Source: Rodentolepis nana (Eukaryota; Platyhelminthes; Cestoda; Cyclophyllidea; Hymenolepididae). From it: a stretch of 13,101 nt of DNA. Position numbers and translations under genes: made by a program. Under the pieces are notes generated by a model that was not told where the DNA came from, did not search any database, and saw only the letters and a program-made list of their open reading frames with translations. The stretch covers positions 1-13,101 of the forward strand of contig UZAE01001484.1 of assembly GCA_900617975.1 (NCBI GenBank), read 5' to 3'. Positions 1 through 9,200 of this stretch are shown piece by piece. Each line of letters starts with the position of its first letter. Position 1 is the stretch's first letter.

Positions 1-2
1 GG

Positions 3-1841
3 AATTACGGGGAATTCATCATGGGTCAGCCTGTTGGTATACTGGATGATGCGAATGTGTTGTGTAAATTGCCGGAAACGTATATTCAGTACAAATAGTA
101 ACTGCCAACATTTTCTTATCGTGTTTATTGTAACCCCCCCCCTCTCCATTTGATTGTTACGACGACTAGGGCTCATCAATTCTAAAGGGATAGAGAAATG
201 TATCCACGACAAGTCACTGAGTTCCTAGAGTGTGGTAAATCGTCTGATAATTTATTTATATCAAATGGCAGGCGTCTCGATGGTCATCATTAGCCCTTTA
301 GTTGATTTCAGGCTCCACAGAGGGGAAGAAACATCAAAATGAAAAAGTCGATAGGGAGGGGGAGGGAAGAGAAGAGTGTTTCAAAGATGTAAGAGACAGA
401 GACAAAGGTAGAACAAAGGTGGGGTGAGTACTGTGAAAATAGTCTAATATGGCATAGAGTGAGGTGAGTACTCTGGAAATATTCGAATATGGCATAGAGT
501 GAGGTGATGGTAGTTTGAAGTGGTCGAATATGACATACATTGGGGTCATGGTAGTTTAAAGTCAGAAGTCAACTGCCGATTAATAGACTTTTTGACATAT
601 TATATTCGAATATGGCATAGAGTGAGGTGATGGTAGTTTGAGAGGTCGAATATGGCATAGAGTGAGGTGATGGTAGTTTGAAGCGAGAAGTCAACTGCCA
701 GGTAATAGACTTTTTGCCGTATGAATATGCGTTGCCCAGGGTGCAATAGTCTGATCATAATAACACGTTATGAATGGATATGAGATTGTGGAATGAAAAT
801 CAAATTGGAAAATAAAAGACAAAATCAAAGTGACAAAATCAGACCTTTAAATTGGGCCGAGAGTAAATATGGATTTGATGATGAAAAGTTGCCATAAACG
901 TAAGTACATTCTTTTTTCGCATCTGTCTTTAATCGACTTATTTTGTGTTAATTTTTATGGTTTCTGAACGTTTTGCTACATACTGAGTCACGAGGACTAT
1001 CCCTTAAAGATTGAAACCAACGACTTTTGTTAAGTCTTTTGTTCTATTAACACCGACCCCAAAGAGTCCTTTCTTTAAACTTATAGAATAACGGCTATTA
1101 AAGGGTTCTTAAATTGCTCTTGGAAATGGTGGACTCATTTAATTTCCTATCTTCCATAATTATAGCACGCATATCAATGCAGTGGTATGGTGGGGGTTGC
1201 GCTGGAAATCAATACGTCTCTGGTCTATGTCTCTTTGGGCATGAGCTACTGTGAATGGGGCTCCATCTACTTAGACTCCTATGGTGAAGAAGATCTCGAA
1301 TTAAAGTAAGTACATTCATTTTGCCTTGTTATAACGTTTTAGTATTCTTTTTGCTTATTTTTATTTCCTTATACATGCTTTATTTCATCAGTTATTAGTG
1401 GGAAATGTCTTCTTCTATTTTATTTATGGAAAATGTTACAGAAGCTGTCTATTCAACTTGTTAGAAGTGGACTTACCAAGAATTTTCAATTTTGTTCATG
1501 TTAATTCACTCCAGTCTCCACACATCATTAATTTCTGTTAGTCTAATATCTTCCCATGAAAGTTGCTGATTGTGGCTGGTTTGGACTTCTACATGAATGT
1601 TAGGACTGCCACTCTTATTTTGCAATTAATTTTTGCTGCGAGGTTAATAGGGATGACTATTAGAAAACTTGGAGTTGATCAAATTTTATAGGTGATTACA
1701 TTCATGGATGATATAGTGATTTGTCCATTTTTTAGACGCGGAAAGCCCCTTTTCTTGAACGAGGATCGATTTGCGTTGTTGGAGAGTCAGTGGATGTCTC
1801 ACTCCTTCCGTCATGTTTTGAAGCGATGGCGCCACTTGTAG
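3..1841 (+). CDS. UBR3: UBR3-type E3 ubiquitin-protein ligase, C-terminal part (5' end outside window)
   Basis: Seen: exons at 3-97 (phase 2 end, donor GTAACT), 1166-1305 (acceptor TTATAG, donor GTAAGT) and 1736-1841 (acceptor TTTTAG, stop TAG at 1839-1841). The last two join in frame. The 1166 exon reads HAYQCSGMVGVAL, then GSIYLDSYGEEDLEL; the last exon reads RGKPLFLNEDRFALLE and ends KRWRHL. Known: UBR1/2/3 ligases end in a domain with a YLD..GE.D..L.RGKPL block, and the GEED version with an SQW..H.F..xxKRW tail is the UBR3 form. UBR ligases attach ubiquitin to substrates through a UBR box and RING; those parts would lie upstream of the window. The 3-97 exon reads CKLPETYIQYK, like the 'LP..Y' strand that precedes the C-terminal zinc-binding cysteines. 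Odd: the cysteine exon that should join 97 to 1166 was not found. Family call is strong for 1166-1841, moderate for 3-97. Confidence 0.83.
98..1165 (+). other. UBR3 intronic interval with no recognisable exon
   Basis: This stretch lies between the exon ending at 97 and the exon starting at 1166. It begins with a splice donor and a run of nine C, and contains the tandem repeat at 419-719. A good-looking donor (GTAAGTAC) occurs at 901, but the sequence before it has stop codons in the frame required by the next exon. In UBR relatives about 45 residues with paired cysteines (CxxC ... CLxCG) should be encoded here. I checked the + strand for TGY codon pairs and found no convincing match. Confidence 0.5.
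419..719. repeat. Degenerate ~40-bp minisatellite-like tandem repeat
   Basis: The core TCGAATATGGCATAGAGTGA recurs, exactly or nearly, starting at 443, 483, 524, 606 and 646, giving spacings of 40, 41, 82 and 40 bp; the 82 is two units. Copies share a tail of the type GAGGTGATGGTAGTTTGA. A second motif, AAGTCAACTGCC followed by AATAGACTTTTTG, follows the third and fifth copies. A partial unit precedes the first copy from about 419. The array lies inside the UBR3 intron. Confidence 0.85.
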
Positions 1842-3227
1842 CCAGTGGCCAATAGTTAGCTTCAGCGGTGATTTCCCTCTTCATGCATCCACTCACTCTT
1901 ACTAACCTTCGCCTTTGAATTTAAATACACGGACTATGCCTAAAGTCTGCTCTCCCTATTTCACTTTATCCCTATTCGACTATATTATGTCATCTTATTC
2001 TCTTTCGCTTTGTTCTGTTTTATTGCGTTAAACATGGGTTTAGTAAAGGAACGTATTAGTATTGAATTTTAACTGAACGTGTATGTTGGATTTCAAACGC
2101 GGGATCAATGAAATCAAATAGATGAATGTCAGTAACGATAGATAAGCCACTCTTTCATCGTTCATAATGTCGAAACTTGTTTTTTTTCTGAAATGGAGTA
2201 CTGATAAATATAGCAGTTGGATTCATGATTAAGTTGTTGTGGGCAATCATGACTTATTAAGTTGATTACTTTTAACGACTCCATAGAAGGGGGTGAAAGC
2301 GGCAGCAATCCATGTTCACTGCAAGGTTAATATTCTTTTATCAAAAAAATTGAGCAATGAGCATGGATGTGACGAAATAATTTACTAGAATACGCTGAAT
2401 GGGTGTATGACATATATTCGTAATAATGAATTTTCAACTTTCTTCTTAAATCTGCCTCAAGACTAAAGTATTTTGGGTAGATTTTACAAGATTGACTAAA
2501 AATATTCACAGAGCTAAGGCTTCTGTGGTTTCACCTGGGAAATAAATTTAGCGTGGCTAACATCTGTGAGTCTTTCTGTTTTACTAAATATGAAATTACG
2601 CAATCAGTTGTAAGAATTTCATAATCCTATCAAATATAAATAGAGATTATTTTCAAAAACCTTAATAATCATAACAAACTACAATAAATAGACATGAAAA
2701 TTAGAATGACTGGGTATATTGCTAAAATCAAAAACATATACACGACAATCATCGAAAATATAGGTCTGGCATTAAGTCAAACTATTTCATAAAATACTTG
2801 ATGTCAAAAAGAAATTAAATAACTAGTCAATCTTTCATACCTAAGTTTAATGCCACAGTTCCGATCATTCGATGTTGGTATGCGTAGAAATAACTAAAAT
2901 TTTTGACAATATATGCTCACAAAACGTTGTGTTTGTCAGATAGTAAGTTTGATTATGCTTCTTCGTAGATATCAAATTTTATCCCCCAAACACAAATATC
3001 AATAAAAATAATTGGGCAACGATTCACCAATCCCACATAATTGAATTTATGAAAGCTAATATAAGCTTCAAGAATAAAATATGAACAATATATACATTTA
3101 CAGGAAACAATTGTCAGTTATTAATTTTATTTCACTTGACCAATGGAAGTGTTTTAAACAAGTCTCGTTAATATTTACAACCAATCGGAGATGTCGGGTT
3201 ATTCGCGCAATCTGGGAATTTATCACC
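1842..3227. other. UBR3 3' UTR and intergenic DNA upstream of POLR1E
   Basis: AT-rich sequence after the UBR3 stop codon, with no coding stretch I recognise on either strand. Canonical AATAAA hexamers on the + strand are at 2541-2546, 2683-2688, 3001-3006 and 3073-3078. None lies close to the UBR3 stop, so its real poly(A) site is unclear. The promoter, and perhaps 5' exons, of POLR1E should also be here; I could not place them. Confidence 0.5.
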
Positions 3228-3358
3228 ATGACGCGGGGTCTTACTCCATGTAACTTACTATTTTTATTACTTATTATTTAGGTCCGTTTATTCTGGGAAC
3301 TAGCACTGCAAGAGAAGGGGAAACATTCCCTGTCGAAATATCCAAACAAGGGGAAATT
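3228..3358 (+). other. POLR1E: Candidate 5' exons of POLR1E around a 32-bp intron
   Basis: GTAACT at 3250 and TTATTTAG ending at 3281 bound a possible 32-bp intron. The ATG at 3228 would then read MTRGLTPC across the junction and continue PFILGTSTAREGETF to a GTAAGA donor at 3359. This reading ends in phase 0, whereas the exon at 3510 needs phase 2, so either another small exon (for example 8 nt before the GTAATT at about 3452) or a later donor at 3394 is required. The alternative frame of 3282-3358 (VRLFWELALQEKGKHS) has the correct end phase but no start codon upstream. Neither reading has clear similarity to RPA49 N-termini. Confidence 0.3.
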
Positions 3359-5961
3359 GTAAGAAGACTTGTAATACAACATTTTCTAGAATTGTACTAT
3401 AAATAATATTACATACAAGGGTAAATCGTCTCAAGTAAAGGATCATAGGTAATTGGAAATGTTTTAGGCTTTTAGATGTGCGATTGTTTTACATTTTTCT
3501 GTTTTGTAGCTATGTCACAGTAATCTATAACAAAGTAACAAAACAAGTAGAAATATTTCACAACAAGCCTATATATTTAGGCCCTGTATTTGGTTAGTTT
3601 TATTATTGAATTATTAGTTGCTTTTCTTAGAGGAAGAAGATATCGAGCAAGATAGTGAGCGGCAGCCTGCCACTCGAGCAGATTTTACAAACGAATTTGG
3701 TTCTGTTTGGAGTAAAAAGAGTCTTTGTGAGCGCGAAGAGGTTGAAGCGCGCACTCGAGCTGCTAATGATGCCGATGTATTACAGAAAGTTGCCTCTGGA
3801 GTTTCAAAAGTGAACAGTGAAAGTAAATATCGGTTTGTCTAACTCGAATGAATTTCCATTTATACCCGCCCTTATAATTTTGCTATTTTTCACATTTCAT
3901 TTAGCTCAAGATAAAGGTAATGAGGCGACACAAAAAGAACAGCTTTTGCCCAAATTTGATCAACAGACAAAAATTGTGTCTCAAATCTTTCCTCTTTCCA
4001 GTCTTATTCCTCCTAGTATTGCTTCTGCCTTGGCTCAGGAAGCTAATGCTATTTCAACCGCAGATGATAAAGCCCTACAGGATCTAATCAAGCGTAATCG
4101 TTATCCATCCTTCCTAGCCGATCGACTCCAATACCTACCACTAGATAATTTGGAATCTGTGTCAGTGTCTCAACCTGCAGCTAAACGACGACGCAAGGAC
4201 GCAAGTGGTGGACTTGGCGAACGCATGACGCGAATCCAAATGGCCACAATTATCGCCTACTTAAATCATATGTTTAGGCTTTTCCAGTTGAGAATGAATG
4301 AACTGCAACAGAAAATGCCGCTTCCTAATGCTCCTGCACTGGTTGCCAAGGACTTATTGAGCAAATTCACTACCCTCACGGTGCAGGCGGGTAAAAGTAG
4401 ATCCAAAAACAGGCGAGTAGACGGCCACAATCTTAATTATTTTCAGTTTGTAAACTACTTCGAGATGGTTAATTCAGTTACCTTATCTTCATTTAAGGTT
4501 AATTACACCTATGCTCCGTGACAAGTTAATCTACCATATCCTCATTCTTATACTTCACTGTGACAACTTTTCCACGGTTATCGACAAACTGCCCATTGAT
4601 TTCAAAATGTCCTCTGTGACGTAAGTTTATTCATAATTGTCTTTATCCTTTTAATAATATTTCAAACTTCTTTTAAGAATATTGTGCCATTTTATTTCAG
4701 ATAATGTTTTAATGCAATGTAAATATCATTTATATTTATACCTGTTCTCAGTTTTTTGTTTATATGTCTTGGATAAATTAGTTAACTCTTCCGAAAAAAA
4801 CAAGTTTTCTGAAGCTATTTCATATTTGGGTCTATAATGAAAGAGTAAGGTTGGAAAAGTTAAAAATTGTTAATATACGTAAATATATGTTTATCGGAGT
4901 ATGTTGGGCAAGTTGTTGTCGAGAAAGCATTGATTATTTTGATTGTGCCCACCATTTTGTTGTGTTGTGTTCTCCTTTGTAAGAATTATTCATTATAAAA
5001 AATATTTGAATAGAGAGGATATTCACCTTATAGTAAGTTTACTCTTTACCCTTTACTTATCTCCATTTGGGTTGAAATGAGGTATATTCTTTGCTGTTTT
5101 ATTTTTCATTTAATTTATCATCAATGGCTTTGTTTCAGCCTTGTCTTTGTTTCGAGAATGTAATCTTTTTAACAATATACAACTACTTACTATACTGATT
5201 TATGTATCTCACTTTTTCAGCTTTTGTGGCTAGTTAATTAATACTCCTTTTGGTTTACTCATTTGTGTGGGCTGTCTATTGCACTGGTTAATTTGAATCT
5301 AAAATTATTTTCCATTTTTTTAACTGAATTTATCCTTAGTTTTTAGCTATGCTTTGGTTGCTTCTGGACTCAAATTTGTTGACCTTGATGTTCTATTTAC
5401 TCGCATCAATTTTACTAATAATGGCATTTGGGATTTTCTTATTTTTTGTCTAATGTGCGATCAGCATGCGAGTTTATTTAGTTATAAGTCATGAGTCAAA
5501 TAATAATCGCTTTGCACCACTTAAGTAGATATAGCGATATCTCCAGTTGTAGATTACCAATTAAAGTAATCGCAGCTGGTAATGTATTCTTTATGTTCGA
5601 ATTCGCACCTTTAGTGGACTTATTTTTCCCCAGTCGTATTGAAATAGATGCTTTGGTCAAATTAACTATTCATGCTAATCAAAACTGTTCAGAAAGTAGG
5701 TTCGGTTCCCATACGAACTCTACATTACCATCTCTACACCCATATTAGAAAATTAGCACATTGGTTCTGAAATTTCATACAAACTGTTCTTTCCACTCTT
5801 TTAGATTGAAAAAATACTTCACCTTCATTGGATGCACGTTTGCTGTTAAGGAAGTAAAACAAACAGAGGGTGAGGACCAAACGTCGGAAAAGAGGAAAGA
5901 AACTACCGCCCATCTTCGTGCCCCTCTAGTTTTTAAACCCGCACGTTCTTTCCGACGCTAA
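3228..5961 (+). CDS. POLR1E: DNA-directed RNA polymerase I subunit RPA49 (PAF53)
   Basis: Known: RPA49 forms a dimer with the RPA34/CAST-type subunit through its N-terminal barrel, and its C-terminal tandem winged helices help Pol I initiate and elongate rRNA transcription in the nucleolus. Seen: exons 3510-3585, 3618-3822, 3905-4412, 4498-4620 and 5805-5961 (stop TAA 5959-5961) join in phase. The first reads YVTVIYNKVTKQVEIF, matching the end of the dimerisation barrel. The second has FGSVWSKKSLCEREEVEART, the linker 'FG.kk.kra' region. The third has YPSFLADRLQYLP and later LLSKFTTLTVQAG, the start of the winged-helix part. The fourth reads MLRDKLIYHILILILHCDNF. The last has KKYFTFIGC and ends LRAPLVFKPARSFRR. 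From 3511 this is 355 residues; yeast and human proteins are about 415-420, so roughly 35-60 N-terminal residues are missing or lie in the uncertain exons at 3228-3358. A KRRRK cluster sits in an inserted loop. High confidence in the family. Confidence 0.9.
4413..4497 (+). other. POLR1E: Probable GC-AG intron in POLR1E
   Basis: The donor reads AG|GCGAGT and the acceptor TTTAAG|G, giving 85 bp, about the size of the preceding 82-bp intron (3823-3904). Only this junction gives both the phase and the protein expected: ...SKSR-SKNR joined to LITPMLRDKLIYHI, matching the family's 'G.lRNLIS..MkaKI' stretch. Using the GT at 4391 or 4398 leaves the downstream exon out of frame and runs into a stop. 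Confidence 0.6.
4621..5804 (+). other. POLR1E: Long last intron of POLR1E (1,184 bp)
   Basis: It is bounded by GTAAGT at 4621 and TTTTAG at 5804, and both phases fit (AC|A). The content is T-rich on the + strand. An 85-codon open frame at 5491-5748 lies inside, but it has no recognisable motif and is of a length expected by chance at this composition. I see no other element. Confidence 0.75.
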
Positions 5962-6018
5962 AATATGAATATCCACTATTTTTAGAACGTGTCTAACTAT
6001 ATTTGATTTTGTAAATAT

Positions 6019-6105
6019 TTTGATTAAATGACAATGAATCAAATTGCCATATTGTCATTTCGTATGCTCGAGTGCTTGGCTTGCCATAAAGTTCGAGCAT
6101 TTTTT
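6019..6105 (+). promoter_or_regulatory. Cluster of inverted repeats ending in a T run, in the POLR1E 3' region
   Basis: Three perfect inverted repeats lie 58-139 bp after the POLR1E stop. AAATGACAAT (6026-6035) pairs with ATTGTCATTT (6051-6060), a 10-bp stem. TTTGATT (6019-6025) pairs with AATCAAA (6037-6043), interleaved with the first in a pseudoknot arrangement. ATGCTCGA (6064-6071) pairs with TCGAGCAT (6093-6100), has an inner TGGC/GCCA stem, and runs into a T stretch ending at 6105. If transcribed this would be a structured 3' UTR. Whether it affects processing or stability is inference. Confidence 0.5.
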
Positions 6106-6124
6106 AACAATGGAGTTAATTGGA

Positions 6125-6130
6125 AATAAA
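6125..6130 (+). promoter_or_regulatory. POLR1E: Poly(A) signal AATAAA for POLR1E
   Basis: Canonical AATAAA 164 bp after the POLR1E stop codon and just past the inverted-repeat cluster. It is the first AATAAA downstream of the stop on this strand and precedes the next gene's start by about 156 bp. Confidence 0.65.
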
Positions 6131-6257
6131 CTTTAGTTGAAGGATTGTTTCAATCTGGCCCACGTATCCCGGCATAGTCATCGATGGGTTCATGTTGCTG
6201 TAGGGGAATGTCTAATTTGCGCAAACAAGGGCGCTATTCGTATCTAGCTCCCACATG

Positions 6258-6277
6258 TGTTGCTGCTTCCACTACAG
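6258..6277 (+). promoter_or_regulatory. 3' splice acceptor ten bases before the C11orf54-like start codon
   Basis: The sequence GTTGCTGCTTCCACTACAG ends at 6277, and the ATG follows at 6287. It could accept a spliced leader (trans-splicing is known in flatworms) or be the end of a 5' UTR intron. The close upstream gene and its poly(A) signal favour trans-splicing, but no spliced leader gene is visible here. Confidence 0.45.
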
Positions 6278-6286
6278 GCGTTCTCC

Positions 6287-9200
6287 ATGAATGGATTCGA
6301 AGTTGTGTGCTTTGAGAATGAGCTGTTCAAGGTTCAGAAAACAATTTCAAAATACACTATAATCAATAGGTAAGACGCGGAGTGAAACCCATTTAGGAAG
6401 GGCTGGAAGCAGTTGACTAAGGGTTTAGAGATCAATTTGCTCATCTGCTTGAACTTAATTTAAACCACATAACTAATTCGATTAGTATTTCAATAACTCA
6501 GCTATTTTTCCTATCTGCAACTCGCTAGGTTCCATCTACGATGCGCACAGTCCCCCGTTCTCTGCTACTCCACCTAAACGTTTTACTTTAATATATCATG
6601 TTTTTTGGAACATTCCATAAAGTGCCAGAGATCTCAAGTCTAATTGGTATTCAGTAACGCGCTAAATGCTCATAATGACTAGCGCGATCTCGATACTTTG
6701 GAAAAAGGCTGTTAAATATTGTCATTTTTTATATTAGATATCCTGGTACAGTTCCATTGAACCTCTAAGTGAAATTTAAAGGTATTGTTTTCTATTTGCA
6801 TCTTCGAATATTGTTTCCATATATATTTTTATTTACCATATATCTGAGAATAATGTGACGCACATTATTTTAATAATTATTTTTTCTGGAGCGAAATGTT
6901 ATATAATCGGCAAAATTTGACTGTAAAATTTTAAAAATACAAATATTTCGTATATAACTATTCATTTTAATAATGTAGTTCCTTTATTGACTCTTTATGC
7001 ATTAATCAATCTCCGGCCAGGCGCCTATTACGCAGTAAGCATTGGTTGTAGAAACGTAAAGACAGGAAGACCTTAAGTATTTGTGATTTCTTTTTATTGA
7101 TTTTAGATATGGATAAAGTATCTTATTACTCTGTTCACGATGTATCAATGGAGGAAATAGCGATAGGTTTATTCCGTCACACGTTATTTTAATCATGGTC
7201 ATTAGCTCTTCAAAATGGTCTGAAGGACTGCTATAAAGAAGTAAAAGTGAGCATAACTAATTGTCCGGATCTTAAAGAGGCCCCATTCAAGCTCAATCTG
7301 TCAGGTATTTAGCCTTCGGTTGTCGCTTAACATTATAGGTCTCACTGGTCAGAATGTTTTATGTGATGTTGGGAGTATGAAATATCTGCTGCCAGTTCCT
7401 GACAAATCTAAAGTATAAAATATCCTTATCTATAAATTCTTAGAGGTACAGTTTCGATAAAGTGGCTGAATTATCAAAAGTTGTTCAAGGACAATTACTC
7501 GGTGCTGGTGCTGGTCCATTTTTCACGCACAACAAGAGCTGTGAGGTGTATACTTATTTTCCTGGCTGAAAACATGTTTATTCAGATATCTTAGTTTATT
7601 TTCGCTCTCCTTAGATGGCTGCAAATGTTAAATTCTCAGGTTCAAAAGTCATCTCAAATTCTACTCTTCATGGGGTGTATAACGAAACAGTGAGTATTAT
7701 TTTATGTGCCTCTATCAATGAATGAGTTGTTAAAGCTTGACTTTACAATATAATAATGCTTAAGATCAAGTTTTTATCTACTCTCAGTATTTATTTTTTT
7801 CCATAATGGCGCCTTCACACTTTATGTACGTGACGTGTATAACAATTGCTAAATTGTCTTGAATTGCAAGTATGTTGGGAACACAGTATGGCTGAAGCTA
7901 AGAAGCGTTCGCGCACTCGAGCGTTCTGGAACGTTGCGGACGTGGTACGAACCACGCCAAGGGGCAAATGAGGTCACGGGTACAGAAACCCCTCTACCAA
8001 CCGATGTCCAATAGTCATTATAGTACTATGGTATTCAAACAGTGTTTAATAGCATTGCTCCATGCCGTCTCACGCACCACCGTAAGATACACAGCCCTAA
8101 CAAACTTATTCACACGTCTATTTCTTCTAATTCTATGTAGCTTCTCTAAACCTGGAACCATCCCAAACTCGATCTTGCTATAGAGATTGCTGAGCATAAT
8201 TCATGGTTTATTAATGTAGCAATGCTCTACAAGTACGCTTGCTTATTCCAGAATATAGCATCTGGTTTCATTTAGACTCACAAGCCGGAGGTTATTCGAG
8301 CAACAGATAATAACTTTGCCCTTCTAGCTCATCTCCTTTCAACCGAAGGTCTGCCTGGATCAGTAAGTGAATATTATTTCACCTATCTTTCAAAAGAGTT
8401 TACTTGCTCAGAATTTTATTTTGGGTAATCTTTATAGTGTGATTTTATCCTACCTTCTTTCCATTTTCGTTAGTCTCCATCATGTCTCTTTGTAAAGTAA
8501 TCAAACCGCAAATCAGTAATCGTTTTCGAAAATTTATCGGTTGTCTTTAAACTAAAGGAAAGTTCTAAAACCTTTTGCTAAGGAAAAATGCAAATATAAT
8601 CCTTTACTTGGTTAGTTAGGTTGATATTGATACGGTCGCAAAAGTGTTAGTCAAATTTTCTCAAATTAATCAAGCGAAATGGGCAACATCTTGGCTAACA
8701 GCCAAGTAGTTTACTTATCAATATTCCAAGAAATGGTAAGTATGTACAATTTTATTGGGCAATGCCAATCAGTATTCGGAGGTTCAAGAAAAGCCACTTA
8801 GTTGAGCTATAGGAAGAGGTATAACAAAAATTTGAGCCTATAAAAGAAGACTTGAGGCTAACTAATCGTTTGCATGACACATGGGGCGATTGAGCACGAA
8901 GTTCAATCAAACGCAGAAACGCAATTTTTTCTTAAAATCGATGTAACTTGGGATCTTGTTTAGAAAATGATGTTTGAAATAGATGCTTGACAATGTTCCG
9001 AACAGGTCACTTCATGAATAATAAACTTCTCAGGCACATAACACTTAACTAGAGGAGCTCGTATTTTACCAGTTAACTTGTTGACCGAAAATAGGCGGGA
9101 CAGTTTGTGACCCACGTCACTGAATCTGCCCTAATGGCACAAGATTAATCCAAATCGTTTATTAGAATTCTATACTCACATCTCGTTAAATTTCAATTGT

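Noticed and set aside
334..549. Minus-strand 71-codon frame
   Set aside because: Low-complexity frame across the tandem repeat and a purine-rich tract; no domain.
682..768. Frame with CRMNMRCPGCNSL resembling the UBR zinc-binding motif
   Set aside because: Its beginning is part of the tandem repeat, the phase does not fit the exon ending at 97, and only three cysteines are present.
840..912. Possible UBR3 exon ending at the GTAAGT at 901
   Set aside because: The frame required by the next exon has several stops directly upstream and there are no zinc-ligand cysteines.
2327..2509. Minus-strand 60-codon frame
   Set aside because: Length expected by chance in AT-rich DNA; no motif or splice context.
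3748..3760. 13-bp identity between POLR1E exon (3748-3760) and the CpG patch at 7910-7922, both encoding RTRA
   Set aside because: A match of this length is expected by chance in 13 kb and flanking DNA does not align.
5491..5748. 85-codon frame within the last POLR1E intron
   Set aside because: Flanking exons join in phase without it and it has no recognisable motif.
8623..8712. Open stretch VDIDTVAKVLVKF... after a TTAGTTAG acceptor-like site
   Set aside because: Short, flanked by stops, no donor in a useful place and not part of the C11orf54 family sequence.
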